A DNA stretch of 64,000 bases from Roseiarcus sp963742305 (GCA_963742305.1 CAVULN010000048.1:1-64000); one strand, 5' to 3'. Positions 8,697-17,065 are shown, counted from the stretch's first letter. The notes: generated from the sequence alone by a model not told the origin. Translations and numbers: made by a program.

Positions 8697-9818
8697 TCAC
8701 GCCGCGACGTCGGCGACCACCGTGTCGAGCAGGGGCGCGCCCATCGCAGTCACCCGGATGCGCCCGCGCTCGTCGCGCTCGAGAAAACCGTCCTCGATCA
8801 GGCTCGTGAGGCGGTCGGGATCGATCGCCCGGCCGCTCACTTTCTCGAATGCGCGCGGATCGACGCCTTCGCTCAGGCGCAAGCCCATCAGCAGGAACTC
8901 GTCGCCCTGTTCCTCGCGGCTCAGCGCCATGCTCTCGACGAGGCCGTTGCCCTCGCTCTCGACCAGGGTCAGCCACATTTCCGGGTGCCGCTCGGTCTCC
9001 TGCGCCACCCGCCCTTTCGGCGTGACCAGGCGCCCGTGGGCGCCGGGGCCGATCCCGGCATATTCGCCGTAGCGCCAATAAATGAGGTTGTGGCGGCTCT
9101 CGCCGCCGGGGCGGGCGTGGTTCGACACCTCGTAGGCCGGCAGGCCGCGCGCGTAGGTGACTTCCCGCGTCGTCTGGAACAAAGCGAGGCTCAGCTCCTC
9201 GTCCGGGAGCCTGAGCTTGCCCGCGTCGCGCAGGCGCTCGAACATGGTGTCGGGCTCGATGGTGAGCTGATAGAGCGAGACATGGTCGCCGACGAAGCCA
9301 AGCGCCTCGGCGAGCTCGCGGCGCCACGCGGCCGCGCCCTGCCCCGGCCGGCCGTAGATGAGGTCGAAGCTGAACCGGGGAAAGAGGGCGGCGGCGAGCT
9401 TGACCGCGGCCAGCGCCTCGGCGACCGTGTGCCGGCGGCCGAGCGCCTTGAGGTCGGCGTCGTTCAAGGCCTGCACCCCGATCGACAGCCGGTTGACCCC
9501 GGCCGAGCGATAGCCGCGGAACCGCCCGGCCTCGACGCTGGTCGGATTGGCCTCCAGCGTGATCTCGGCGTCCTTGTCGAGACGCCAGGCGGAGGCGATC
9601 GCGTCGAGGATGCCCTGCACGGTCTCAGGCGCCATCAGCGAGGGAGTGCCGCCGCCGAAGAACACCGAGCGCACCACGCGGCGCGGCGCAAGCGCCGCGC
9701 GATGGGCGATTTCGGCCCTGAACGCCGAAAGATAGCGCGCCTCGTCGATTCCCCCGCCGCGCACGTGGCTGTTGAAATCGCAATAGGGACATTTCGCCAG
9801 GCAAAAGGGCCAATGCAC
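8697..9818 (-). CDS. hemW: Radical SAM heme chaperone HemW (start uncertain)
   Basis: HemW is a radical SAM protein related to oxygen-independent coproporphyrinogen oxidase; it binds heme and delivers it to membrane respiratory enzymes. The CxxxCxxC cluster motif is seen as CLAKCPYC, followed by FFGGGTPSLM, a GVQALND segment and a HNLIYWRYGEYAGIGPGAHG block. The C-terminal HemW domain is complete. The N-terminus is odd: the only canonical in-frame start is a GTG at VHWPFC, which removes the preceding GFGVY strand normally present. The codon 22 triplets further upstream, where an ATG is expected, reads ATA (see the flanking direct repeat). The true start may be non-canonical, damaged or miscalled. 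rdgB, its usual neighbour, is missing. Confidence 0.85.
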   Translation of the reverse strand: MHWPFCLAKCPYCDFNSHVRGGGIDEARYLSAFRAEIAHRAALAPRRVVRSVFFGGGTPSLMAPETVQGILDAIASAWRLDKDAEITLEANPTSVEAGRFRGYRSAGVNRLSIGVQALNDADLKALGRRHTVAEALAAVKLAAALFPRFSFDLIYGRPGQGAAAWRRELAEALGFVGDHVSLYQLTIEPDTMFERLRDAGKLRLPDEELSLALFQTTREVTYARGLPAYEVSNHARPGGESRHNLIYWRYGEYAGIGPGAHGRLVTPKGRVAQETERHPEMWLTLVESEGNGLVESMALSREEQGDEFLLMGLRLSEGVDPRAFEKVSGRAIDPDRLTSLIEDGFLERDERGRIRVTAMGAPLLDTVVADVAA

Positions 9819-9863
9819 ATAGACCCCGAAGCCGGGGTCCGCGTCGGCGCTGGCGACGGCTGC

Positions 9864-9918
9864 GGTCGCTGGGCGAATTATCGTCCCGTTATGCCAGCGA
9901 ACCGAGGGCCGCGCCAGC
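9864..9918. repeat. Direct repeat copy 1 (hemW 5' region)
   Basis: This ~55-base stretch covers the expected start region of hemW. It matches 10323-10376 at roughly 80% by eye, including the shared block GTTATGCCAGCGAA and GGTCGC(C/T)GGGCGAAT. The two copies lie in the same orientation on either side of the cupin gene, which suggests a segmental duplication or insertion scar. Confidence 0.55.
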
Positions 9919-9941
9919 CAGGGAGCGGCGGGGGTCGGGGG

Positions 9942-10340
9942 TCAGCTTGATGGCTTCCGGCCTTGGTAAGCGGCCGAGAAGTCCTGCGGCGGCGTTGTCA
10001 CGGCGAGATAGACGAACGGCTCGCTGCCGGTGTTGCTTACGCCGTGGATCGCGCCGGGCGGAGTGCGCACGACGTCGCCGGCCTGCAATCCGTCCGTCTC
10101 GCCGTCGGCCATCAGCAGCCGGGCGCTACCCTGCTCAATGAGCCAAATCTGTTCGCTGATGGGGTGCGCATGTCTTGCCGAGACGGCGCCCGGCTCCATC
10201 GTGACGCGCGTGATCGTGACGCGGGCGTCGGGCGCATTGTTGGGCCACACGATCTGCACGGATCGAAGCCCAGAATTCTGCAAGGTCGTGAAGTCCGCCG
10301 CCGAGAGACGTTGAATGGTCAAGGTCGCCGGGCGAATCAT
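9942..10340 (-). CDS. Small cupin domain protein
   Basis: The 132-residue product is a single-domain cupin. Motif 1 is seen as HAHPISEQIWLIEQGSA and motif 2 as GDVVRTPPGAIHGVSNTG, which supply the usual His/Glu metal ligands. Such proteins bind a metal and can be isomerases, dioxygenases or sugar-binding proteins; the substrate cannot be told. The first seven codons (MIRPATL) closely match the expected but now ATG-less start of hemW downstream, and the upstream leader is also shared, so the gene appears to have been placed between duplicated copies of that leader. No strong ribosome-binding site is visible. Confidence 0.75.
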   Translation of the reverse strand: MIRPATLTIQRLSAADFTTLQNSGLRSVQIVWPNNAPDARVTITRVTMEPGAVSARHAHPISEQIWLIEQGSARLLMADGETDGLQAGDVVRTPPGAIHGVSNTGSEPFVYLAVTTPPQDFSAAYQGRKPSS

Positions 10341-10376
10341 CCTGCGTTATGCCAGCGAATTGTGGCGCGCGCCAGC
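10323..10376. repeat. Direct repeat copy 2 (cupin 5' region)
   Basis: This is the second copy of the ~55-base repeat described at 9864-9918. It spans the cupin start codon and leader. Here the start codon is an intact ATG, where the hemW-side copy has ATA. Confidence 0.55.
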
Positions 10377-10421
10377 GCCCCAAGGGTCGCCGTCAGAAGC
10401 CCGATTGAGACAAGGCCGGTT

Positions 10422-10452
10422 CTTGTCACCCCCGCGAAAGCGGGGGTCCAGG
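10422..10452 (+). repeat. Left 31-bp inverted repeat with GAAA-loop hairpin
   Basis: An 8-base perfect stem (ACCCCCGC/GCGGGGGT) closes a GAAA tetraloop, flanked by CTTGTC and CCAGG. It is an exact reverse complement of the right copy. Similar palindromes rich in CCCCGCGAAAGCGGGG are known as abundant interspersed repeats in alphaproteobacterial genomes; no third copy is visible in this window. Confidence 0.9.
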
Positions 10453-10542
10453 AACATCGGGCGCTTGACCGCAGTGTGCTATCACACCTCGATCAGGCCG
10501 CTCAGCCGGCTTGCGTGCAGTTTCCGTTGGCGAAGGCGTTGG

Positions 10543-10839
10543 ATGATCGAGCGGCGCTACAGCGTCTACCTCATGGCGAGCCGGCCCAACGGGACCCTTT
10601 ATGTGGGCGTGACGAACCATCTCGCGGCGCGAGCCCTTCAGCATCGCAATGGGTCAGGCTCGAGCTTCACCGCCCGATACGGCGTCAAGATGCTCGTCTG
10701 GTACGAGCATTACAGCGACGTCAGGGAGGCCATCGCGCGGGAAAAGCAGGTGAAGAAATGGGAGCGGCGGTGGAAGCTCGAACTGATCGAGCGGTTCAAT
10801 CCGGCTTGGCGAGATCTTTACGAGACCCTGAACGCGTGA
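10543..10839 (+). CDS. GIY-YIG superfamily nuclease, small standalone type
   Basis: The 98-residue protein is a single GIY-YIG domain. The two signature tripeptides appear as SVYLM and LYVGVT in RYSVYLMASRPNGTLYVGVT, followed by the conserved Arg (LAARALQH), then YGVKMLVWYEHY, a catalytic-type Glu in REAIAREKQVKKWERRWK and a C-terminal FNPAWRDLYE. This is the UPF0213/YhbQ-like subfamily that occurs in many copies in alphaproteobacteria. The cellular role is not established. The ATG at 10543 fits the family start; no strong ribosome-binding site is visible. The gene is the only one inside the 31-bp inverted repeat pair, about 90 bases from the left and 25 from the right repeat. Confidence 0.88.
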   Translation: MIERRYSVYLMASRPNGTLYVGVTNHLAARALQHRNGSGSSFTARYGVKMLVWYEHYSDVREAIAREKQVKKWERRWKLELIERFNPAWRDLYETLNA

Positions 10840-10864
10840 TTTTTGTGAGGCCTGCGGCGGCGGC

Positions 10865-10895
10865 CCTGGACCCCCGCTTTCGCGGGGGTGACAAG
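10865..10895 (-). repeat. Right 31-bp inverted repeat with hairpin
   Basis: This is the exact reverse complement of 10422-10452. It begins 25 bases after the nuclease stop and about 40 bases before the 3' end of the convergent PII gene. Its stable hairpin could also stop transcription from either side, though it has no T-tract. Confidence 0.9.
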
Positions 10896-10937
10896 CTCTC
10901 AGGTCGCATCCGCCGCCCTGAAGGCGACGCGGCCCCG

Positions 10938-11276
10938 TCACAAAGCCTCGTCGCCGGTCTCGGCGGTGCGGATCCGCACCGCCCGCTCGATGGGGAGAAC
11001 GAAAATCTTGCCGTCGCCGATCTGGCCGGTGCGCGCGGAGGTCTGAAGCGCCTCGATGGTCGTCTCGACCTCGTGGTCGCTGACCGCGATCTCGAGGCGC
11101 ACCTTCGGCATGAAGGCGACATTGTATTCCGAGCCGCGATAGATTTCGGTGAGCCCCTTCTGGCGGCCGTAGCCGTTGGCCTCGCTCACCGTCATGCCCT
11201 TGACGCCCAGCCGGTCGAGCGTCGCTCGCACCTCGTCAAGCTTGAACGGCTTGATGACCGCCAGGATGAGCTTCAT
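10938..11276 (-). CDS. PII nitrogen regulatory signal protein (GlnB/GlnK family)
   Basis: The product is exactly 112 residues, the standard PII length. It starts MKLILAVIKPFKLDEVR and has the T-loop GYGRQKGLTEIYRGSEYNVA with the uridylylation target Tyr51, plus the C-terminal TGQIGDGKIFVLPIERAVRI nucleotide-binding block. PII integrates 2-oxoglutarate, ATP/ADP and glutamine status. AGGAGA lies upstream of the ATG at 11276. Neither amtB nor glnA is adjacent, so whether it is GlnB, GlnK or a third paralogue cannot be decided. No clear sigma-54 site was seen in the spacer shared with the divergent peptide-transport operon. Confidence 0.93.
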   Translation of the reverse strand: MKLILAVIKPFKLDEVRATLDRLGVKGMTVSEANGYGRQKGLTEIYRGSEYNVAFMPKVRLEIAVSDHEVETTIEALQTSARTGQIGDGKIFVLPIERAVRIRTAETGDEAL

Positions 11277-11495
11277 GGCCGCATTCTCCTGAGAAAAGCC
11301 GAGGGCCTTCGCTATGCCGGCAAGGCGGCCCGCGCAAGCGCGCCTTTGGTCGAGGTCCGCCATGGCTCCGCAGTTCGACCATCGCCGTATGGACCGCGGA
11401 ACGCATTTTTGCTTAAGCTCCCGGGCCTGGGTCCCGGCCAGCCTCCGCCCGCGAGCGCTTCTGAGAGACGGACCCAGCCTTCCAGGAGGAGAGCG

Positions 11496-13103
11496 ATGAG
11501 ATTGCCGAGCGCGAAGTCCCTCATTCTCGCTGCGATCGGAGCGGCCGCGCTCATCATTCCGGCGCTGGCGCTCTCGGCCGAACCCAAGGTGCTCAGGTTC
11601 GCGTTCCAGGGCGAGCTGAAGACGGTCGACCCCTACCAGATCAACGAGAGCTTCAGCCTCTCCGTGAACGGGGCGGTCTACGAGGGGCTGGTCCGGCGCG
11701 CGCCGGACATGAGGCTCGAGCCTTGCCTCGCCACGAGCTGGGAAGTCCTCGATCCGCTGCACTGGCGCTTTCATCTGCGCAAGGGCGTCAAGTTTGACGA
11801 GGGCCAGGATTTCACCGCCGACGACGTCGTCTTCTCGGCGGCGCGCGTGCGCGGGCCCGGCTCCGACCTCAAGGGCCGCATCCCCGCGGACGCCAAGGTG
11901 GTGAAGGTCGACGACTACACGGTCGACTTCATCCTCAAGACGCCCGATCCGCTGCTGATCAACGAATGGGAGACCTGGGGCATCTTCTCGAAGAGCTGGT
12001 CGGAAGCGCATGGCGCGACCGAAGCGACCCCGATGAACGCGACCACCCCACCCTATGCCGGCCTGCACGCCAACGGGACCGGCCCCTTCATCCTGGTCAG
12101 CCACGAGCCCGGCGTGAAGACGGTGTGGAAGCGCAATCCGAACTGGTGGGACAAGCCGAAAGGCAACATCGACGAGGTGGTGTTCACCCCGATCCCCAAC
12201 GCCGCGACGCGGGTCGCAGCGCTATTGTCCGGCGAGATCGACTGGATGGACCCGGTGCCGCTCAACGATCAGGCCCGGGTCAACGCCAATCCGGCAACCA
12301 GGGTGCTCGCCGGGCCTGAGATCCGCACGATTTTCCTCGGCATGGACCAGTTCCGCGATGAGCTCGGCCATTCGAACGTCAAGGGCAAGAACCCGTTCAA
12401 GGACGTGCGCGTGCGCAAGGCGTTCTACGAGGCGGTCGACGAGGATGCGATCAACAAGAAGGTGATGCGCGGACAGGCGACGCCGAGCGCGCTGATGATC
12501 GCGCCGTCGCTGTTTTCGCTGTCGAAGGAGTTCCACCGCCTGCCGTTCGATCCGGCGGAATTGAAGAAGCTGCTCGCCGAGGCCGGCTACCCGAACGGCT
12601 TCGAAGTGCAGATGGATTGCCCGAACGACCGCTACGTCAACGACGAGCAGATCTGCCAGGCGGTGGTCGGCATGCTGGCCAGGGTCGGCGTCAAGATTGA
12701 CTTGAACGCCGAGCCGAAATCGAAATTCTTCGCCGCGATCTCCGCCGCGGGAGGCTTCGACTCCTCGTTCTATCTCCTGGGGTGGACGCCCTCGACGCTC
12801 GAGAGCTTCAACGTCTTCCAGTACATCATGGGCTGCCGCGATCCGAAGACCAACTGGGGCGGCAACAATGTCGGCGACTATTGCAATCCGAAGGTCGACG
12901 CGCTGGCGCGCGAGGCCCTGCAGGAGGGAGACGAAGAGAAGCGCGACGAGATTTTCGCCAAGGCCTGGAAAATCTCGCTGTTCGACGACATCGGCTACAT
13001 TCCGCTGCATCAGCAGGCTCTGGCCTGGGGCGTTTCCAGGTCCACGCACGTGATCCAGCGTCCGGACAATTATTACATCTTCTCCTGGGTCAAGAAGGAT
13101 TGA
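11496..13103 (+). CDS. Dipeptide/oligopeptide ABC transporter substrate-binding protein
   Basis: This 535-residue periplasmic protein belongs to SBP family 5. It has a Sec signal peptide ending in ALALSAEP, then the characteristic VYEGLVRRAPDMRLEPCLA and WRFHLRKGVKFDEGQDFTADDVVFS segments, and RNPNWWDKPKGNIDEVVF. It delivers peptides or similar solutes to the permease pair encoded next. AGGAGGAGAG precedes the ATG at 11496. The stop overlaps the TTG start of the first permease, and all five genes are coupled. Substrate range (di- or oligopeptide, nickel, glycoside) cannot be fixed from sequence alone. Confidence 0.92.
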   Translation: MRLPSAKSLILAAIGAAALIIPALALSAEPKVLRFAFQGELKTVDPYQINESFSLSVNGAVYEGLVRRAPDMRLEPCLATSWEVLDPLHWRFHLRKGVKFDEGQDFTADDVVFSAARVRGPGSDLKGRIPADAKVVKVDDYTVDFILKTPDPLLINEWETWGIFSKSWSEAHGATEATPMNATTPPYAGLHANGTGPFILVSHEPGVKTVWKRNPNWWDKPKGNIDEVVFTPIPNAATRVAALLSGEIDWMDPVPLNDQARVNANPATRVLAGPEIRTIFLGMDQFRDELGHSNVKGKNPFKDVRVRKAFYEAVDEDAINKKVMRGQATPSALMIAPSLFSLSKEFHRLPFDPAELKKLLAEAGYPNGFEVQMDCPNDRYVNDEQICQAVVGMLARVGVKIDLNAEPKSKFFAAISAAGGFDSSFYLLGWTPSTLESFNVFQYIMGCRDPKTNWGGNNVGDYCNPKVDALAREALQEGDEEKRDEIFAKAWKISLFDDIGYIPLHQQALAWGVSRSTHVIQRPDNYYIFSWVKKD

Positions 13104-14089
13104 TCGCCTTCATCCTGCGCCGTCTGCTGGGGTCGATCGGCGTCCTGATCGCGGTCGGCCTGATCGCCTTTGCGATGTTCCGCTATGTCGGCGATCCGGT
13201 GAACCAGATGGTCGGGATCGAGACCTCGGCCGCGGAACGCGAAGCCTTGCGCCATCAGCTCGGGCTCGACCAGCCGGCGATCGTGCAGGCGGCGCGATTT
13301 CTCATCCATGCGGCGCGGTTCGATTTCGGAGTGAGCTACCAGTTCAAGCAGCCGGTCGCCGATCTCATCGGCCAGCGGATGCCGGCGACTCTCGAACTCG
13401 CGCTGGTCGCCTCGATTCTGGCGCTGGCGGCAGGCGTTCCGATGGGCGTCTACGCCGCTTTGCGCCGCGACAGCGCGCTGACGAGGGCGTTTCAGGCCCT
13501 GTCGCTGATCGGCATATCGCTGCCGACCTTTCTCATCGGGATTTTGCTGATCTACCTGTTCGCGGTTGTCCTCGGCTGGCTGCCTTCGTTCGGCCGCGGC
13601 GACGTGGTGCATATCGGCTGGTGGACGACCGGCCTGCTCACGGTCTCCGGGCTCAAATCCCTCATCATGCCCGCCATCACACTGGCGCTGTTCCAGATGA
13701 CGCTGATCATGCGCCTCGTGCGGGCCGAGATGCTCGAGGTCCTGCGCTCGGACTATATCCGCTTCGCTCGCGCGCGCGGGCTTTCCGAGCATGCCGTCCA
13801 TTTCCGGCATGCGCTCAAGAATACGCTGATCCCGGTGATCACCGTCGTCGGCCTCCAGCTCGGCTCGATCGTCGCCTTCTCGATCATCACCGAGACGGTG
13901 TTCGCCTGGCCGGGCATGGGCCAGCTGTTCCTGCAATCGATCCAGAACGCCGACGTTCCGATCATGGCCGCCTATCTTCTCCTGATCGCGACGCTGTTCG
14001 TGGTCATCAACCTCGTCGTCGATCTCATCTACGTGGTCGTGGACCCGCGGCTGCGCGCTCACCTCGATCGCGGGCAAGGGCTGAAATGA
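13100..14089 (+). CDS. Peptide ABC transporter permease, DppB type
   Basis: The 329-residue product has six predicted membrane helices and an N-terminus (FILRRLLGSIGVLIAVGLIAF) characteristic of DppB/OppB permeases. The EAA loop that contacts the ATPases is seen around YIRFARARGLSEHAVHFRHA. The best start is a TTG overlapping the stop of the binding-protein gene as TTGA; no ATG gives a full first helix. The stop overlaps the next ATG by four bases. It forms the membrane channel with the DppC-like partner. Confidence 0.9.
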   Translation: MIAFILRRLLGSIGVLIAVGLIAFAMFRYVGDPVNQMVGIETSAAEREALRHQLGLDQPAIVQAARFLIHAARFDFGVSYQFKQPVADLIGQRMPATLELALVASILALAAGVPMGVYAALRRDSALTRAFQALSLIGISLPTFLIGILLIYLFAVVLGWLPSFGRGDVVHIGWWTTGLLTVSGLKSLIMPAITLALFQMTLIMRLVRAEMLEVLRSDYIRFARARGLSEHAVHFRHALKNTLIPVITVVGLQLGSIVAFSIITETVFAWPGMGQLFLQSIQNADVPIMAAYLLLIATLFVVINLVVDLIYVVVDPRLRAHLDRGQGLK

Positions 14090-15042
14090 GGGAGATCGCG
14101 GCGCCGCCCGAGAGTGCGTCCGGTTGGGACCGAACGCTGGCCCAGCGCCTAAGCGACAACGATCTTCTCGCGAGCTTCCTCGCGTCCAAGATTACGGTGG
14201 TCGCCGGAATCGTGACCGTCGTCCTCTTTCTTGCGGCGCTGCTCGCGCCATGGATCGCGCCAACCGATCCGTTCAACCCCGCCACCAATTACCTTGCCGA
14301 CTCGCTCGACCCGCCGAGCTTCCTCTCCGGCGGCGACCCGCGATTCCTTTTGGGCACGGACGACCAGGGGCGCGACATGCTGTCGGCGATCCTCTATGGG
14401 CTGCGCGTGTCGCTGGCGATCGGATTTTTGAGCGTTGCGCTCGGCGCCGCGATCGGCGTCTCTCTCGGGCTCGTCGCCGGATATGCGGGCAAATGGACGG
14501 ATGCGGCGATCATGCGGATCGCCGACGTGCAGCTCACCTTCCCGGCGATCCTCATCGCGCTGCTCCTGGATGGCGTCGCCCATGCGCTGCTCAAACCCGC
14601 AAGCCGCGACGAGTTCGCCTTCGTCGTTCTGGTGCTCTCGATCGGCCTCTCGTTCTGGGTGCAATATGCGCGCACCGTGCGCGCTTCCGTCATGGTCGAG
14701 AAGAGCCGCGATTACGTGCTGGCGGCGCGGCTGATCGGGCTCTCGCACCCACGCATTCTCGTCTCCCACATCCTCCCCAATGTGATGGGCCCGGTCCTGG
14801 TGATCGCGACCATCAATCTCGCGCTCGCGATCATCACGGAGGCCACCCTGTCCTTTCTCGGCGTCGGCCTGCCGCCGACCGAGCCCTCGCTCGGGACGCT
14901 GATCCGCATCGGTCAGAACTACCTGTTCTCGGGCGAATGGTGGATCGTCGCTTTCCCGAGCCTCACGCTCGCGATCCTGGTGCTGGCGGTGAACCTACTC
15001 GGCGACTGGCTGCGCGACGCGCTCAATCCCAGACTGAAATGA
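14086..15042 (+). CDS. Peptide ABC transporter permease, DppC type
   Basis: The 318-residue protein is the second permease. It has the N-terminal OppC-type segment with one helix (VVAGIVTVVLFLAALLAPWI), the family's LGTDDQGRDMLSAILYGLRVSL block, and an EAA loop in YVLAARLIGLSHPRILVSHI. The C-terminus GDWLRDALNPRLK is typical for DppC. The ATG overlaps the DppB stop (ATGA) and the stop overlaps the next start in the same manner, showing tight coupling. Confidence 0.92.
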   Translation: MREIAAPPESASGWDRTLAQRLSDNDLLASFLASKITVVAGIVTVVLFLAALLAPWIAPTDPFNPATNYLADSLDPPSFLSGGDPRFLLGTDDQGRDMLSAILYGLRVSLAIGFLSVALGAAIGVSLGLVAGYAGKWTDAAIMRIADVQLTFPAILIALLLDGVAHALLKPASRDEFAFVVLVLSIGLSFWVQYARTVRASVMVEKSRDYVLAARLIGLSHPRILVSHILPNVMGPVLVIATINLALAIITEATLSFLGVGLPPTEPSLGTLIRIGQNYLFSGEWWIVAFPSLTLAILVLAVNLLGDWLRDALNPRLK

Positions 15043-16028
15043 CCGCGCCGCTCCTTTCGGTGCGCGATCTCAAGGTCGAGTTCGCTTCGCGCAAGGGGCC
15101 GCTCATCGCGCTCGACGGCGTCTCGCTCGACATCGGGAGAGGCGAGGTCCTCGGCGTCGTCGGCGAATCGGACGCCGGCAAGTCGCTGACCGGGCTCGCC
15201 ATCATCGGCCTCATCGATCCGCCCGGCCGGATCGCCGGCGGCGAAATTGCGCTCGACGGCGAGCGCATCGACAATCTGCCGCAGGCGAGAATGCGCGAGA
15301 TCCGCGGACGGCGGATCGGCATCATCTTTCAGGATCCGCTGACCAGCCTGAACCCGCTGATGCGCGTCGGCGATCAGATCGCCGAGACCATTCAGGTTCA
15401 CAAGCGGGTCGGGCGGAAAGAGGCGAGGGCGCAGGCGATCGCCTGGCTCGGCGAAGCCGGCGTGCCGTCGCCCCAGACGCGCGTCGACGGCTACCCGCAT
15501 GAGTTTTCCGGCGGCATGCGCCAGCGCGTGGTCATCGCGCTCGCGCTCTGCGCGGAGCCTGAGCTGGTGATCGCCGACGAGCCGACCACCGCGCTCGATG
15601 TCTCGGTGCAGGCGCAGATCATTGCCCTCCTCAAGAACCTGACCCGCCGGCACGGCGCGTCGGTGATGCTGATCACCCACGACATGGGCGTGATCGCCGA
15701 GACGGCCGACCGGGTCGCGGTCATGTATGCGGGCCGCATCGCGGAAATTGGCGAGGTCCGCGAACTGGTTGGCGATCCGCTGCACCCTTATACGCAGGGC
15801 TTGATGGCGGCGATCCCGACGCTCGAGGCGCGACCCGAGCGTCTCATGCAAATTCCTGGCGCGATGCCGCGGCTTGCGGCGCTCCCGCGCGGATGCGCGT
15901 TCGCGCCGCGCTGCCCGCGCGCCTTCGAGCGCTGCGCGAAGCGCCCGCCGCTGATCGCGGTCGGCGATCGCGGCGCGGCCTGCTGGCTCTACGACCGCCG
16001 CCCCGCCGCCATGGACATCCGGACTTGA
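15039..16028 (+). CDS. Peptide ABC transporter ATP-binding protein, DppD type
   Basis: The 329-residue ATPase has Walker A as GESDAGKS, where GESGSGKS is usual. It has the Q-loop FQDPLTSLNPLMRVG, the signature FSGGMRQRV, Walker B (LVIADEPTTALDV) and the H-loop LITHDMG. The C-terminal oligopeptide-transporter extension carries CAFAPRCPRAFERCAKRP, the cysteine-rich region found in DppD/DppF proteins and able to hold an iron-sulfur cluster in some. The Asp in the P-loop is unusual but leaves the GK(S/T) core intact. Start and stop overlap the neighbours by four bases. Confidence 0.92.
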   Translation: MTAPLLSVRDLKVEFASRKGPLIALDGVSLDIGRGEVLGVVGESDAGKSLTGLAIIGLIDPPGRIAGGEIALDGERIDNLPQARMREIRGRRIGIIFQDPLTSLNPLMRVGDQIAETIQVHKRVGRKEARAQAIAWLGEAGVPSPQTRVDGYPHEFSGGMRQRVVIALALCAEPELVIADEPTTALDVSVQAQIIALLKNLTRRHGASVMLITHDMGVIAETADRVAVMYAGRIAEIGEVRELVGDPLHPYTQGLMAAIPTLEARPERLMQIPGAMPRLAALPRGCAFAPRCPRAFERCAKRPPLIAVGDRGAACWLYDRRPAAMDIRT

Positions 16029-17049
16029 CGAGCGCCGACGCGATCGTCGAGGCGCGCGGGCTCACCCGCACCTTCGACATTTCCGCCCCCCTGATCTCGA
16101 GGCTAATCGGGCGCGAGCCGCGCCGGACGCTGACCGCGGTCGACGACGTCGACTTTGCGATCGCCCGCGGCGAAACCTTCGGGCTCGTCGGCGAGTTGGG
16201 CTCGGGCAAGTCGACGCTGGCGCGCATGGTGGTGGGGCTCGTCAAACCGAGCCGGGGACACATCACGATCGACGGCGTCGACCTGGCTCAGACGGGGAAT
16301 TCGAGCGGCGCGGCGGGCGGTCCGCCGGCGGATGCAGATGATCTTCCAGGACCCGTTCGCTTCGCTCAATCCGCGCTGGCGGGCAGGCGACATCGTCGCC
16401 GAGCCGATCCGGGTGTTTGGCGCGCGAAAGGCAAGGGCCGGCGGCTTGAGCAAGCGCGCGGTCCGGTCGCGGGTCGGAAAACTGCTCGAGCTCGTCGGCC
16501 TCGATTCCGCGGACGCGAGAAAATTTCCGCACGAATTCTCCGGCGGCCAGCGCCAGCGGATCGCGATCGCGCGGGCGATCGCCGCCCACCCCGATCTGAT
16601 CGTCTGCGACGAGCCGACCTCGGCGCTCGACGTCTCGATCCAGGCACAGATTCTGAACCTCATGCGCGATCTGCAGGAGAGGCTCGGCCTCACCTACCTC
16701 TTGATCACCCACAATCTGGCGGTGGTGCGGTTCATGGCGACCCGGGTCGGGGTGATGTATCTCGGCCGGCTCGTCGAGATCGGCGAGACCGACGCGCTCT
16801 TCGCAAGACCCCGCCACCCCTACACGCGCATGCTCCTCGACGCCTGTGCCCGACCTTTCGATGAGCGGGCGCCCGCGCAGCGCGATCGGCGGCGAGCCGC
16901 CCAACCCGATCGATCCTCCGCCCGGATGCCCGTTCCATCCGCGCTGCCCGCAGGCGATCGCGATCTGCAAGACCGAGCGGCCGGCGTTCCGCGACAATGT
17001 CGCCTGTCATCTCGCCGCGGCGGAGGAACCGGGAGCGGCTATCGGATGA
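16025..17049 (+). CDS. Peptide ABC transporter ATP-binding protein, DppF type (two frameshifts)
   Basis: The last gene of the peptide operon encodes the second ATPase, but three frames must be joined. The first (TTG start at 16025, overlapping the previous stop) carries Walker A as GELGSGKS. Near 16300 the coding frame moves by one extra base into MQMIFQDPFASLNPRW, FSGGQRQRIAIARAI, Walker B VCDEPTSALDV and LLITHNL. Near 16850 another extra base moves it to VPDLSMSGRPRSAIGG and the CPFHPRCPQAIAIC tail, ending at 17049. Every domain is present and well conserved, so consensus errors are more likely than real inactivation. If real, the transporter would lack one ATPase. Confidence 0.8.
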
Positions 17050-17065
17050 AGGCGCGATTCCGCGT

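Larger units (their letters stand above)
10422..10895 (+). mobile_element. Putative GIY-YIG nuclease element bounded by 31-bp inverted repeats
   Basis: A 31-base sequence at 10422-10452 recurs as its exact reverse complement at 10865-10895, enclosing a single gene for a 98-residue GIY-YIG nuclease. Each end contains its own hairpin (ACCCCCGC, loop GAAA, GCGGGGGT) with asymmetric flanks (CTTGTC on the outer side and CCAGG on the inner side). A palindromic end sequence in opposed copies around a nuclease gene resembles the REP/RAYT design. No target-site duplication is evident. That the nuclease acts on the repeats is an inference. The unit sits between the cupin leader and the PII gene, in an otherwise rearranged area. 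Confidence 0.55.

Noticed and set aside
9963..11495. N-terminal extension of the peptide-binding protein frame
   Set aside because: The frame stays open upstream by chance; the real start at 11496 has a strong ribosome-binding site and a signal peptide.
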